A DNA stretch of 43,979 bases, from the IMG/VR virus record IMGVR_UViG_3300046011_003387, positions 1 through 43,979 of that record, one strand, 5' to 3'. The translations under genes and the position numbers were made by a program. The stretch comes from a virus. This document shows, piece by piece, positions 15,230-24,903 of this stretch. Each line of letters starts with the position of its first letter. The stretch's first letter is position 1. The notes beneath the pieces were generated by a model. The model had not been told where the DNA came from, ran no database searches, and saw only the letters and a program-made list of their open reading frames with translations.

Positions 15230-16408
15230 ATGTCACAAGAAGTAAAGCAAGAAGGAGACTTTAAAATGAAAGCAAAGAAACCTTCGGTAAAAAAATTAAA
15301 TAAAGTAGATGAGCCTATTAAGGTGGATCTTACGGAAAAAAAAGAAGAGATAACAAGAGTAGTAATCCCTAAAGAAGATACAGATGCCGTTCAAGAGCAA
15401 ACAACAGATGAAAGCGTGCTACGCGATAAACAGCCCGAAGTGGGATTGCAAGAAGTGGTCGAAGGAAACCAAGGGGCCGCTGAAAATGTTATTGAAGAAA
15501 TCTTTGAACAAGAAATAAAGAAGGAAGTTGCAGACATTAAAGATGAATTGCAATTCCATACACAAGCACAGGAAAACAATAATGTTCAGTTACCGGAAAA
15601 TATAGAGAAGCTAGTTTCGTTTATGCAAGAAACAGGTGGAACTATTGAAGACTACGTTAGACTGAATGCTGATTACTCAAATGTAAACAATGTTGCTTTA
15701 TTAAAAGAATACTATAAAAATACTAAACCTCACTTAGATGCGGAGGAAGTAGAATTCTTGCTTGAGGATAAATTCTTTTTCGATGAGGACATCGATGATG
15801 AAAGAGAGATCAAATTAAAGAAGATGGCTTTTAAGGATGAAATTTCTAAAGCTAAAAACTTTTTAGAGGAAGCAAAACAAAAATATTACGCAGAGATTAA
15901 GGCAAGGCCTGGAGTTAATGCAGAACAACAAAAAGCTGTTGATTTTTTCAATAGATATAATACCGAGCAAAACAAAGTGGCTCAACAACAAGAGATGTTT
16001 AAAAAACAAACGTCTAATCTTTTCAGCAACGAATTCAAAGGTTTTGAATTTAACTTAGGTGAAAAAAGATTTAGATACAATGTTCAAAATCCAAATCAAG
16101 TTGCCGAAACTCAATCAAATATACAAACCTTCGTCGGAAAGTTTCTAGACAAAGAAGGCAATGTATCAGACGTACCGGGTTATCATAAGGCTTTGTATTC
16201 AGCAATGAATGCTGACAAAATAGCTGCTCATTTTTATGAACAAGGAAAGGCTGACGCTGTTAAACAAGTTGTCAGTAGTTCCAAAAATCCAAGCACGGAT
16301 GCTCCTAGAACTGCTAGTGAGCCATTCATTAATGGACTTAGAGTTAAATCTATAAGCGGCCAGGATTCTTCAAAACTGAAGATCCAAACAAAGAAATTTA
16401 ACAATTAA
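15230..16408 (+). CDS. Capsid scaffolding protein (putative)
   Basis: The 392-residue product is very acidic and Gln/Glu/Lys-rich with long helical stretches (about 60-110 and 185-275). It begins with a Lys-rich region (KMKAKKPSVKKLNK) and ends with a basic segment (SGQDSSKLKIQTKKF). This composition and its place between portal and major capsid protein match scaffolds, which guide procapsid assembly and leave or are cut before packaging. The leader TATATTATTATATT before its ATG resembles the one before the gene at 17950. An ATG at residue 13 could be an alternative start. Confidence 0.72.
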   Translation: MSQEVKQEGDFKMKAKKPSVKKLNKVDEPIKVDLTEKKEEITRVVIPKEDTDAVQEQTTDESVLRDKQPEVGLQEVVEGNQGAAENVIEEIFEQEIKKEVADIKDELQFHTQAQENNNVQLPENIEKLVSFMQETGGTIEDYVRLNADYSNVNNVALLKEYYKNTKPHLDAEEVEFLLEDKFFFDEDIDDEREIKLKKMAFKDEISKAKNFLEEAKQKYYAEIKARPGVNAEQQKAVDFFNRYNTEQNKVAQQQEMFKKQTSNLFSNEFKGFEFNLGEKRFRYNVQNPNQVAETQSNIQTFVGKFLDKEGNVSDVPGYHKALYSAMNADKIAAHFYEQGKADAVKQVVSSSKNPSTDAPRTASEPFINGLRVKSISGQDSSKLKIQTKKFNN

Positions 16409-16421
16409 AAATTAAAAAACT

Positions 16422-17870
16422 ATGGCAAATGTAACGCCTTCATTCGGTTCAATTAAACCGTCTCAAAAACAACAAGCATTAGAGTCTAACTATTTGAATT
16501 TTACAAATGGTACTAATGATTTCGCGCAACAATATTTACCAGAAATCTACGAGCAAGAAATTGAGCGTTATGGTAATAGAACTTTATCAGGTTTCTTACG
16601 TATGGTAGGAGCTGAAATGCCAATGTCTTCTGATCAAGTAGTTTGGTCTGAACAAAACCGTTTACACATTGCTTACACAAACGTTACGTGTGCTTCTGCA
16701 AGTACATTGACATTTGTTACTGGCGGAACAGGTACTAACTTTGTAAACAACGTTATTTCTGTTGGACAAACTTTGGTTGTAATGAGCCCTACTACAGGTA
16801 AAGAATTAAAAGTATATGTAACAGCTTCTACGGCTAATGCAACTACTGGTTCAGGTGGAGCAACTAACCCTGCGGTTATTACAGTTAAACCATATACTCA
16901 AGCTGATTTAGCTGGAACGGTTGACTTTACCGCCGCTACGAATCTTAAGATCTTCGTATATGGATCTGAGTTTGCTAAAGGCACAACTGATTCTACTTTG
17001 AACTCTGTTACACCTTCGTTCACACAATACAGTAACTCACCTATTATTATCAAAGAGAGATACCAAATTTCTGGATCTGATACTGCTCAAATCGGTTGGG
17101 TTGAAGTAGCTACTGAAGATGGTGCTTCTGGATACTTATGGTACTTAAAAGCTGAATCTGAAACAAGATTACGTTTCGAAGATTACTTAGAGATGTCAGT
17201 TATTGAAGGTGAATTAGTTGGTGGTGGATCTACATTAGGATCTAACAACATCAAAGGAACTCAAGGTCTTTTCTCCGCTGTTAGAGAAAGAGGTAATGTT
17301 GTAAACAACTTTGCTGCTTCTTCTGGTATTGGTGATTTTGATTCAATCTTGAAAAACTTAGATACTCAAGGAGCCATTGAAGAGAACATGTTATTCTTAA
17401 ACCGTTCAACCTCTTTGGAGTTTGACGATATGTTGGCATCTTTATCTTCTGGTGCCGCTGGTGGTGTAGCTTACGGTTTATTCGAAAACTCTGAGCAAAT
17501 GGCATTGAACTTAGGTTTCTCTGGATTTAGAAGAGGATCTTACGATTTCTACAAAACTGACTGGAAGTACTTAAACGATGCATCAACTCGTGGAGGAATG
17601 GCTACTACATCAATTGATGGATTACTTGTTCCTGCTGGTACATCAACCGTATACGATCAACAATTAGGTACTAACATCCGTAGACCATTCTTACACGTTC
17701 GTTATAGAGCTAACCAAGCTGACGATAGAAGAATGAAATCTTGGATCACTGGGTCTGTTGGAGGTGCTTATACTTCTGATCTTGATGCAATGCAAGTACA
17801 CTTCTTATCTGAGAGATGTTTAGTTACTCAAGGAGCTAATAACTTCGTGTTATTTACAGCTTCTGTATAA
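16422..17870 (+). CDS. Major capsid protein
   Basis: The 482-residue product follows the scaffold by 13 bases. Its features fit an HK97-fold capsid protein: a helical N-arm with YLPEIYEQEIERYGN near 38-52, a beta-rich middle with long Thr/Gly-rich loops, SPIIIKERYQISGS and a long spine-helix region (LRFEDYLEMSVIEGEL). Codon use is shifted toward C-ending codons (AAC, TTC, TAC) and GGT/GCT compared with neighbours, a sign of strong expression. A terminator-like hairpin follows it. No catalytic motif is present. Position, size and codon bias together make this the main shell protein. Confidence 0.88.
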   Translation: MANVTPSFGSIKPSQKQQALESNYLNFTNGTNDFAQQYLPEIYEQEIERYGNRTLSGFLRMVGAEMPMSSDQVVWSEQNRLHIAYTNVTCASASTLTFVTGGTGTNFVNNVISVGQTLVVMSPTTGKELKVYVTASTANATTGSGGATNPAVITVKPYTQADLAGTVDFTAATNLKIFVYGSEFAKGTTDSTLNSVTPSFTQYSNSPIIIKERYQISGSDTAQIGWVEVATEDGASGYLWYLKAESETRLRFEDYLEMSVIEGELVGGGSTLGSNNIKGTQGLFSAVRERGNVVNNFAASSGIGDFDSILKNLDTQGAIEENMLFLNRSTSLEFDDMLASLSSGAAGGVAYGLFENSEQMALNLGFSGFRRGSYDFYKTDWKYLNDASTRGGMATTSIDGLLVPAGTSTVYDQQLGTNIRRPFLHVRYRANQADDRRMKSWITGSVGGAYTSDLDAMQVHFLSERCLVTQGANNFVLFTASV

Positions 17871-17883
17871 CAAATATGGTGAT

Positions 17884-17912
17884 ATTACCCCTGCTGAATT
17901 TGTGGGGGTAAT
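17884..17912 (+). terminator. Hairpin terminator after the capsid gene
   Basis: ATTACCCC (17884-17891) and GGGGTAAT (17905-17912) form a perfect 8-base stem with a 13-base loop, 14 bases after the capsid stop, followed by TATTACCTTTTAAA. The lack of a clean T run suggests partial termination, lowering expression downstream of the capsid gene, or an RNA-end stabiliser. Confidence 0.65.
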
Positions 17913-17949
17913 TATTACCTTTTAAAAATTTATTAAATTATATTATATT

Positions 17950-18798
17950 ATGGCAACAAAAACCACAACAAAAAAAGAATTAGAATTAAATGACCTTGAA
18001 GAAACAATGACCGCAGAAGAGGTAGTTGTACACAAAGAACCAAAACAAAAATCATTAAAAGATACCTGGGTAATTAAGGATAGAACCTATACAATAGCTG
18101 ATAGTCATTCTCCTTTAACATATACTTTACAAAGTAGACACTCATTAAGGTACCCGCTATTATGGTTTAATAAAGAAACAGGAGATCAAGAAGAGTTGAG
18201 ATACGCAACTAACCAAAACTCTCCATTAGTATCACAACAGAAAGGGCAGGTTACATTAGGGCATATTATATTTGAGAATGGAGTATTGAATGTACCTAAA
18301 GAAAAACAAAACTTGCAAAAGTTATTATCACTTTATCATCCTGGCTTAAATATTAGGTATACAGAATTTGATCCTACATTGGAAGCAGAAGATGAATTAG
18401 AGGATATAGAATTGGAAATCCACGCTATGAATACTGCATTGGAAATGGATATTGATCAAGCGGAATCTATCGTTAGAGTAGAGGTTGGATCAAGAGTAAA
18501 CAAGATGAGCTCAAAAGAAATTAAAAGAGACTTATTGTTGTTAGCTAGGAATAATCCAGCATTGTTTATAGAATTAGCAAATGATGATAATGTTCAACTT
18601 AGGAATATAGCTATTCGAGCGGTTGAGGCAAACATTGTAACTTTATCGCAGGACAATAGGACATTCCATTGGACTGAGAATAACAGGAAGCTAATGACGG
18701 TACCTTTTGATGAAAATCCATATTCAGCCATGGCGGCCTTCTTCAAAACAGATGAAGGTATAGATGTGCTCAAGTCTATAGATAAAAAATTAAAATAA
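17950..18798 (+). CDS. Conserved virion-region protein of unknown function
   Basis: The 282-residue product begins with a charged Lys/Thr/Glu-rich segment (1-37), then KDTWVIKDRTYTI and QSRHSLRYPLLWFN, SLYHPGL near 127-132, an acidic stretch (AEDELEDIELEIH) and a helical end. It lies alone between two hairpin terminators, so it has its own transcription control. From memory, similar proteins sit right after the capsid gene in related marine phages. It may be a head-completion or head-binding protein; nothing in the sequence identifies an activity. Confidence 0.6.
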   Translation: MATKTTTKKELELNDLEETMTAEEVVVHKEPKQKSLKDTWVIKDRTYTIADSHSPLTYTLQSRHSLRYPLLWFNKETGDQEELRYATNQNSPLVSQQKGQVTLGHIIFENGVLNVPKEKQNLQKLLSLYHPGLNIRYTEFDPTLEAEDELEDIELEIHAMNTALEMDIDQAESIVRVEVGSRVNKMSSKEIKRDLLLLARNNPALFIELANDDNVQLRNIAIRAVEANIVTLSQDNRTFHWTENNRKLMTVPFDENPYSAMAAFFKTDEGIDVLKSIDKKLK

Positions 18799-18816
18799 TA
18801 CGTAATATTAATATAT

Positions 18817-18840
18817 AGGCGGTAGCTCTGGTTACCGCCT
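18817..18840 (+). terminator. Hairpin terminator
   Basis: AGGCGGTA (18817-18824) and TACCGCCT (18833-18840) form a perfect 8-base stem with an 8-base loop, GC-rich against an AT-rich background, flanked by TAATATTA on both sides (18803-18810 and 18840-18847 region). It begins 18 bases after the preceding stop and is followed by TAATATTATAATAAAT. A good intrinsic terminator candidate. Confidence 0.7.
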
Positions 18841-18863
18841 TAATATTATAATAAATATATAGT

Positions 18864-19574
18864 ATGGCAATAAATGTAAATACGGTTTATAGAACTGTTT
18901 TATTAATAATCAATAAAGAACAAAGAGGTTACTTAACCCCAGACGAATTTAATAGAACAGCTTCCCAAGTACAGCTTGAGATATTCAATGAGTATTTCGA
19001 AAGTCTTAACCAACAACTAAGAGTGCCTGGTAATGACAGCGAGTACAGCGATCGTATAAAAAACTTAGAAGAGAAAATTGCAATATTCCAAGATAGCGGT
19101 AACTGCACTTTTTCTAGTGGCAAGTTTAATTTGCCTACATTAGTATCACCATACGAGTTTTATAAATTAGGCACTGTTATATATAACGACGAGAAAGAAG
19201 TTCAATACGTTCAGCCTAATGAGTTATTAGAGCTTAATTTATCGCCAATAACAAAGCCGTCGGTATACTGGCCGGTTTATACTTATAAAAACTTTAAAAT
19301 AACAGTATCGCCAAACACTATTCAAACCGGTATTTCATGTACATATATAAGAAAACCGCTTGATCCAAAATGGAACTTCACATCTACCCCTCAAACTAAT
19401 TTCCAATATGTATATACGCCTGTAGGCTCTCAAGACTTTGAGTTGCATCCTACAGAACAGGTTAGTTTAATAACAAGAATATTACTTTATTCTGGAATAG
19501 TTATTAAGGATCCGCAGATAGTACAAGCAGCTGCTCAACAAGTACAAATGGAAAATATTAATTCAAAAAGTTAA
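18864..19574 (+). CDS. Head-tail connector/ring-type structural protein (putative)
   Basis: The 236-residue product opens with INVNTVYRTVLLIINKEQR and GYLTPDEFNRTASQVQLEIF, a helical N-terminus that I recall as a conserved block in many Bacteroidetes and marine phage virion proteins. The second half is beta-rich. It follows the post-capsid gene and precedes a larger structural protein by six bases, a position typical of connector or tail-tube A proteins. The molecular assignment is from place and pattern, not from a known fold. Confidence 0.6.
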   Translation: MAINVNTVYRTVLLIINKEQRGYLTPDEFNRTASQVQLEIFNEYFESLNQQLRVPGNDSEYSDRIKNLEEKIAIFQDSGNCTFSSGKFNLPTLVSPYEFYKLGTVIYNDEKEVQYVQPNELLELNLSPITKPSVYWPVYTYKNFKITVSPNTIQTGISCTYIRKPLDPKWNFTSTPQTNFQYVYTPVGSQDFELHPTEQVSLITRILLYSGIVIKDPQIVQAAAQQVQMENINSKS

Positions 19575-19580
19575 TAAAAA

Positions 19581-20798
19581 ATGCCTATACCTAACAACGG
19601 ATTAATAACCGAAACAAATAGACAATACTACGAAGGAGCACAAGGCTTTATAACAGGTGTTGGTACAACTCAATTTACTACAACGTTTAATACAGATTTA
19701 GTTTTTGGCAGTTGGGATCCAAACGAAATAAACTATGCCTTAAACAACTTTAAACTATATACAAGCCCGAATGGATTACCAGATACATTTGAAGAGTACG
19801 TATCAGCATATACCGTAGCAAATAACGTTATAACAATAACTCCAGCTCTAGCAACAGGAACTTATGTTGTTGTTCAATTAAAGATACTAGATGGTGGAAA
19901 TTACGGCGATAAGGACGCGTTTGGCACCACGGTAGAAGAAAACTATGGCAGCTACTCTTATATCTCCTTAAACGACGTTATAAACAACTTTATGGTTGCT
20001 TATGTAGGAACTGGAAAACTAATCGGAGCAGTTAAGCGAACTGATGTTATATTCCATGCAAAACGTGGTATGCAAGAGTTTAGTTATGATACGCTAAAAA
20101 GTATAAAATCACAGGAGTTAAATATACCGCATAGTTTGAGTGTTGCAATACCTCAAGACTACGTTAACTATGTTAAAATGTCATGGATCGATCATCACGG
20201 CGTTAAACATCCTATATATCCAGTTAATGCTCTAACTACTAATCCTTATGAAAATCCAATACAAGATAATAGAGGATTGCCGATACAAGATAACTTTAAC
20301 GCGAACATCGAGGGCGATTCATTAACAGAGGAAAGATGGAACAGCAATAAAGGATTTGTTGGAGTGAATTTTGAGAACAGTTTAGATGATAGCCTATATA
20401 ACGGAGACAACTGGGTACAAGATAGATTCTTTGGAAGACTATATGGTTTAGACCCGCAATATGCTAATATGAATGGTTATTTTTCTATAAACGATAGAGA
20501 GAATAAAATATCTTTTAGCAGTGATTTAGTTGGTAAATTAATTGTACTTGAGTATATATCTGATGGATTAGCTTATGATTTGGATTCTAGAATACCTAAA
20601 ATGGCTGAAGACGCAATGTATGCTTATATATTACATGCTGTTGTTGCTCATCGCTCTGGGTCGCAAGAGTATCTTGTTAGAAGACTGCAGCAAGATAAAA
20701 CAGCAAAATTAAGGAATGCTAAAATAAGACTTTCAAATATCAAGCTTGAAGAAATAACTCAAGTATTTAGAGGCAAATCTAAATGGATTAAACACTAA
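19581..20798 (+). CDS. Tail adaptor / tubular protein A-like structural protein (putative)
   Basis: The 405-residue product has a beta-rich N-terminal third, a central block DVIFHAKRGMQEFSYDTLK and SVAIPQDYVNYVKMSW near 150-200, and a basic helical end (EYLVRRLQQDKTAKLRNAK; VFRGKSKWIKH). The central and C-terminal parts recall adaptor proteins that ring the portal in short-tailed phages. It lies between the connector-like gene and the very large nozzle-like gene, three bases away. A role as an adaptor between portal and nozzle is inferred. Confidence 0.6.
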   Translation: MPIPNNGLITETNRQYYEGAQGFITGVGTTQFTTTFNTDLVFGSWDPNEINYALNNFKLYTSPNGLPDTFEEYVSAYTVANNVITITPALATGTYVVVQLKILDGGNYGDKDAFGTTVEENYGSYSYISLNDVINNFMVAYVGTGKLIGAVKRTDVIFHAKRGMQEFSYDTLKSIKSQELNIPHSLSVAIPQDYVNYVKMSWIDHHGVKHPIYPVNALTTNPYENPIQDNRGLPIQDNFNANIEGDSLTEERWNSNKGFVGVNFENSLDDSLYNGDNWVQDRFFGRLYGLDPQYANMNGYFSINDRENKISFSSDLVGKLIVLEYISDGLAYDLDSRIPKMAEDAMYAYILHAVVAHRSGSQEYLVRRLQQDKTAKLRNAKIRLSNIKLEEITQVFRGKSKWIKH

Positions 20799-20801
20799 GA
20801 A

Positions 20802-23800
20802 ATGGCAGAATCAAAAAATATATTTTTAAAATCTAAAATGAATAAAGATTTCGATAATCGTCTTTTACCAGAAGGCGAATATCGAGATGCATTAAATATA
20901 TCTGTTGGTAAATCTGAAAGCCAAAATGTTGGGTCTTTACAGAATATACTTGGAAATCAAGTTTTACAAAAACCATCTGGTACTGGTACGGTAAATTTTG
21001 AAGAGGACACTACTTTAGAGTGTATAGGCTTTGTAGTAGATAATGAAAAAAATAGAATCTATCAATTCTTAACAAATTACACAGATGGTAATCCATCATT
21101 AAATCAATTACCACCAGACAACAGAACTATGAAGATCTCTGTTTACGATGCAAACAATAGCGGTAATCCATATACTTCATTAGTCGAAGGAACGTTTCTT
21201 AACTTCTCTACAACCAATATAATAACTGGAGTTAATATTCTTGAGAACTTATTGTTCTGGACTGACAATAGAAACCAGCCTAGAAAGATAAATATTGATA
21301 GTGCACTAGCAAATTCTGCAGAATCATCAACACCTTATTATACTAATTCAGAGCAATTATCTGTAGCAAAATATGCTCCATTTAAATCACCGTTATTATA
21401 TAGCGAAGTAAATAATATTGACGTAATAAACGCTGGTATATATGGAGGAGATAATACAAGGTTAGAAATATTAACAGAAGATATACAAAATTTAGGCTTG
21501 ACTATTGGATGCCAACTGATTAGTGAAGGGTTTGATATTTCGCAAGGGGATTCGGCTATAGTTTTTAATATACTTGAAGCATCTGCAACCACATCTTACG
21601 TATACATTACAGGTATTTGGTCTATAACAGCTCCAACAACGCTAGGTTTTTATAAGTCATCTATGCAGACAGATGCAACTGCAGCGGCATTTAGTGGAAA
21701 CAATAACTTCTTACAAGATAAATTTATAAGATTTAGCTATAGATTTAAATTTGATGATAATGAGTATTCATTAATGGCTCCATTTACACAGCCAGCATTT
21801 ATACCTAGGCAGAAAGGCTATTTTGTTAATGGCAATGAGGAAGCAGCATATAGATCAACTGTTTTAGAATGGATGGAGAACAGCATTAATGAGGTTGGTT
21901 TGTTTATTGAATTGCCAGACAATACAAATAATATATTTAATAACTACAAGATTAAAAGTATAGATATACTATATAAAGAATCCGACTCATTAGCAGTTAA
22001 AGTAGTTGAAACAATTGATATAGCTAAGGTACAATTACAGTTCCCGGATACTAATCTGTACTCATACAAATATAGATCTCAAAAACCTAAGAAAACATTA
22101 CAAGAGGCAGAAACGCTAAGAGTATCGGACAAAGTTCCAGTTAGAGCTTTAGCACAAGAAGTTTCAGGTAATAGAATAATTTATGGTAATTTTGTTAATC
22201 AAAATACACCGCCGGCAAATATAGACTATAATATAACGGTAATTGATAAAGACGTTCCATTTACACAGTATGTAGCATGGGCGGAATACCCTAGTCATAC
22301 GCTAAAAGAAAATAGAACATACCAAGTGGGCTTTGTTTTATCTGACAAGTTCGGCAGAGAGTCTTCAGTTATATTGTCTTCAGCTGAGCCATTTACTTCA
22401 GGAGAGGCTACTTCATATAGTGCATCGTCAATATTTGTTCCATACAAAAATGAGCAAACTATAAATGATGTTAGGCAATGGCTAGGCAATGAGCTTATTG
22501 TTATATTGAATAACGAGATAGCATCGTCTAAAGATGAAGCAACAGGTACACCAGGTTTATATGCAACTGTTTCCGGTGCAATTGAGAATAGCAGCGAAGG
22601 ATTCCAAATAGTAAGTGGAAGTATAGTTGGCAATGACTATACATTTGAATTACCGCCATTGCCATTAGCACCTGGCGACCCGCAGCCGCAGGTTAATATT
22701 CCTGTTGAGGGTGGGTTTTTAAGAGGCAAATATAGAGATTATGTTAAGGTTACTGAGGTTATTCCAGATCCAATTATACCATCAACGTGGATAGTAACCA
22801 CTGAATATCCCATTAATGATTTATACTTACCTAATGAAGATAATGATCCTGACGTAAAGTATTCTTATGCGATAAACGAAGGTGGCTGGTACTCATATAA
22901 GATAGTGGTAAAACAACAAGAACAGGAATACTATAATGTATATGTTCCTGGTATGCTTGCGGGTTACCCAAATCAAACAGTTGAAACATTTCCAGATAAT
23001 GAAGACACTACTACTTGTCATTTTGTTTCTATAAATGATAATATAAATAAAGTTCCTAGAGATTTATCCGAGGTAGGACCTAACCAAACACAATACAGGA
23101 GTAGCGCGCAGTTATGGACTAGAGTTGCAAATAATTTAGCAGATGACAACGCACAATACTACCCTACAACACAATCTGAGGTTGTTAATACAATTGCTCC
23201 AGCTACAGATTTGAATTTTTTACCAATAAGCACAACAAATCCAATAGCAACTTCTTCAGATAATTTTTATCAATTTGATACATCTCCATTAATAAACAGA
23301 GTTTCTACAGCGGCTCCGGTAGGTGTTACAGCTGCTACTATGGCGCCTGTTCTTGGTGTATTTGAAACAGAACCTGTATCATCTGCGTTGGATATATTTT
23401 GGGAGACCTCAACAACTGGATATATATCAGACATAAATTATGATGTATTATCTGGATCAGATACTATAATCGGCACCTCCAGTTTAGACTTTTTATATAG
23501 AGAAGATCAAGAATATGATGGAGCCGGTGAAGACACTGGAGCTAGCAACAGCCCGTTTATAACAGATTACTTTTATTTTAGAGATAGCTCAGGAATACGT
23601 GTTGATGATATAGACAACTTGATTTTCACTGCAAAAGCAGGAGGGGAGATTGTTGTAGGTAAATTTGCTTTAATAAGAAATGATGTGCCTGGCGATTTCT
23701 TTGAAATGTACAGGATTAAAATATTGCAAAGCGATTATTATTTTGGCATAAATGCAGATGTTGACACGGCTTTTGAATTTATATTCAATATTACACACAC

Positions 23801-24893
23801 AGTTGGATCTGTAGTTTATAATCCTACAATATCAACAGGTATATTGTACCTTACAAATGTTGTGCCGGTAATACTAAATCCCGCAGTTGATAACGAAACA
23901 TATTATTTACCATATAATCCAGCAATTGCACCGGTGATTGACTGTGTTGGTGAAAATGGTAATGTTAGTTCCACTGAGCCTAATAGACTAGCGGATTTAT
24001 ATTGGTCATTAGAATCAAACGCATATCCATCATATTTCGGTATGGACAGTGACACGGGAGTTCTAAGATGCTTGTCAACTACTGTGCCTGGAGGAAATTA
24101 CGAATTAACAATTAAGTTGCAAGACGCTTGTAATGCGTTTGGAGTTCAATCGCCTGCTGTAGGTCCTTTATTTGCAGAACGTACGGTTTTTATAGACGTG
24201 GCTACTTTTACACAAGGCTGTTCGGAGTTTACTGGATGGATAGGCTCTCCAATTGGCGAGGAGCCGGATATCGTGTACCCGGTGCTTGTTAATGGGTATA
24301 TAAACCTTTGGAAATTGTTAAACCCAGGGGAGACAATAGTTTCTAGTACTGTAACAATGTATAAATACACAGATGAAGGAGGCAATACTTATATATTAGG
24401 GGAAGACGTTGTACAGGATCCCTTAGCGGTTGTTTTTCCACAAGGAGCCTTATACACAGGTAATGGTAATTTTAATGGCGTTGTGCGCTTAACTCCTACG
24501 TTGGCTTTCTCGCCTGTAGCTTTAGACCTATTTTTTCAGGGAGAAATAACAACTTCTGAAGGCAGACCTGTTTTCGTTGACTTCTTTATAGAAGGAGAGA
24601 TTACCGGGCCATATGCGTCGGCTAGTACATCTTGTACTATTTCGTTAGATCCCCCTGGTCCGCCGTATGTGCCTCAAACGCCGGCAGGGTTTACTATATT
24701 TAATAATTCAAATTTACCTGTTGTATTTTCAGGATTAGCTGCTGATGGTGAAACAATAATAGGAGGTACGATAGCCGCTGGCGGAAACGCTAAAAGCATC
24801 AGTCAAGGCGGAACCTATTTAGAGGTTAGAGAAGATAGTATAACCGCTACTGGAGCAGTTGGAACAGATGTTATAATTACATATTACCCTTAA
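20802..24893 (+). CDS. Large tail nozzle / tail-stabilisation-like protein
   Basis: The 1363-residue product starts with KSKMNKDFDNRLLPEGEYRD and ALNISVGKSE, a block I recall at the start of podophage nozzle or tail-stabilisation proteins (gp12/P22 gp10-like beta-propeller proteins). The first ~560 residues are repeated beta structure. Later parts look like inserted modules: near residues 1027-1130, SDTGVLRCLSTTVPGGNYEL and IKLQDA resemble a cadherin/Ig-like repeat, and the last 75 residues are Gly/Thr-rich beta. It probably forms the tail exit tube with outward-facing binding modules. Length is well above classical nozzles (about 800 residues), in line with extra domains. No enzymatic motif is seen. 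Confidence 0.65.
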   Translation: MAESKNIFLKSKMNKDFDNRLLPEGEYRDALNISVGKSESQNVGSLQNILGNQVLQKPSGTGTVNFEEDTTLECIGFVVDNEKNRIYQFLTNYTDGNPSLNQLPPDNRTMKISVYDANNSGNPYTSLVEGTFLNFSTTNIITGVNILENLLFWTDNRNQPRKINIDSALANSAESSTPYYTNSEQLSVAKYAPFKSPLLYSEVNNIDVINAGIYGGDNTRLEILTEDIQNLGLTIGCQLISEGFDISQGDSAIVFNILEASATTSYVYITGIWSITAPTTLGFYKSSMQTDATAAAFSGNNNFLQDKFIRFSYRFKFDDNEYSLMAPFTQPAFIPRQKGYFVNGNEEAAYRSTVLEWMENSINEVGLFIELPDNTNNIFNNYKIKSIDILYKESDSLAVKVVETIDIAKVQLQFPDTNLYSYKYRSQKPKKTLQEAETLRVSDKVPVRALAQEVSGNRIIYGNFVNQNTPPANIDYNITVIDKDVPFTQYVAWAEYPSHTLKENRTYQVGFVLSDKFGRESSVILSSAEPFTSGEATSYSASSIFVPYKNEQTINDVRQWLGNELIVILNNEIASSKDEATGTPGLYATVSGAIENSSEGFQIVSGSIVGNDYTFELPPLPLAPGDPQPQVNIPVEGGFLRGKYRDYVKVTEVIPDPIIPSTWIVTTEYPINDLYLPNEDNDPDVKYSYAINEGGWYSYKIVVKQQEQEYYNVYVPGMLAGYPNQTVETFPDNEDTTTCHFVSINDNINKVPRDLSEVGPNQTQYRSSAQLWTRVANNLADDNAQYYPTTQSEVVNTIAPATDLNFLPISTTNPIATSSDNFYQFDTSPLINRVSTAAPVGVTAATMAPVLGVFETEPVSSALDIFWETSTTGYISDINYDVLSGSDTIIGTSSLDFLYREDQEYDGAGEDTGASNSPFITDYFYFRDSSGIRVDDIDNLIFTAKAGGEIVVGKFALIRNDVPGDFFEMYRIKILQSDYYFGINADVDTAFEFIFNITHTVGSVVYNPTISTGILYLTNVVPVILNPAVDNETYYLPYNPAIAPVIDCVGENGNVSSTEPNRLADLYWSLESNAYPSYFGMDSDTGVLRCLSTTVPGGNYELTIKLQDACNAFGVQSPAVGPLFAERTVFIDVATFTQGCSEFTGWIGSPIGEEPDIVYPVLVNGYINLWKLLNPGETIVSSTVTMYKYTDEGGNTYILGEDVVQDPLAVVFPQGALYTGNGNFNGVVRLTPTLAFSPVALDLFFQGEITTSEGRPVFVDFFIEGEITGPYASASTSCTISLDPPGPPYVPQTPAGFTIFNNSNLPVVFSGLAADGETIIGGTIAAGGNAKSISQGGTYLEVREDSITATGAVGTDVIITYYP

Positions 24894-24903
24894 AATAAAC
24901 GAA

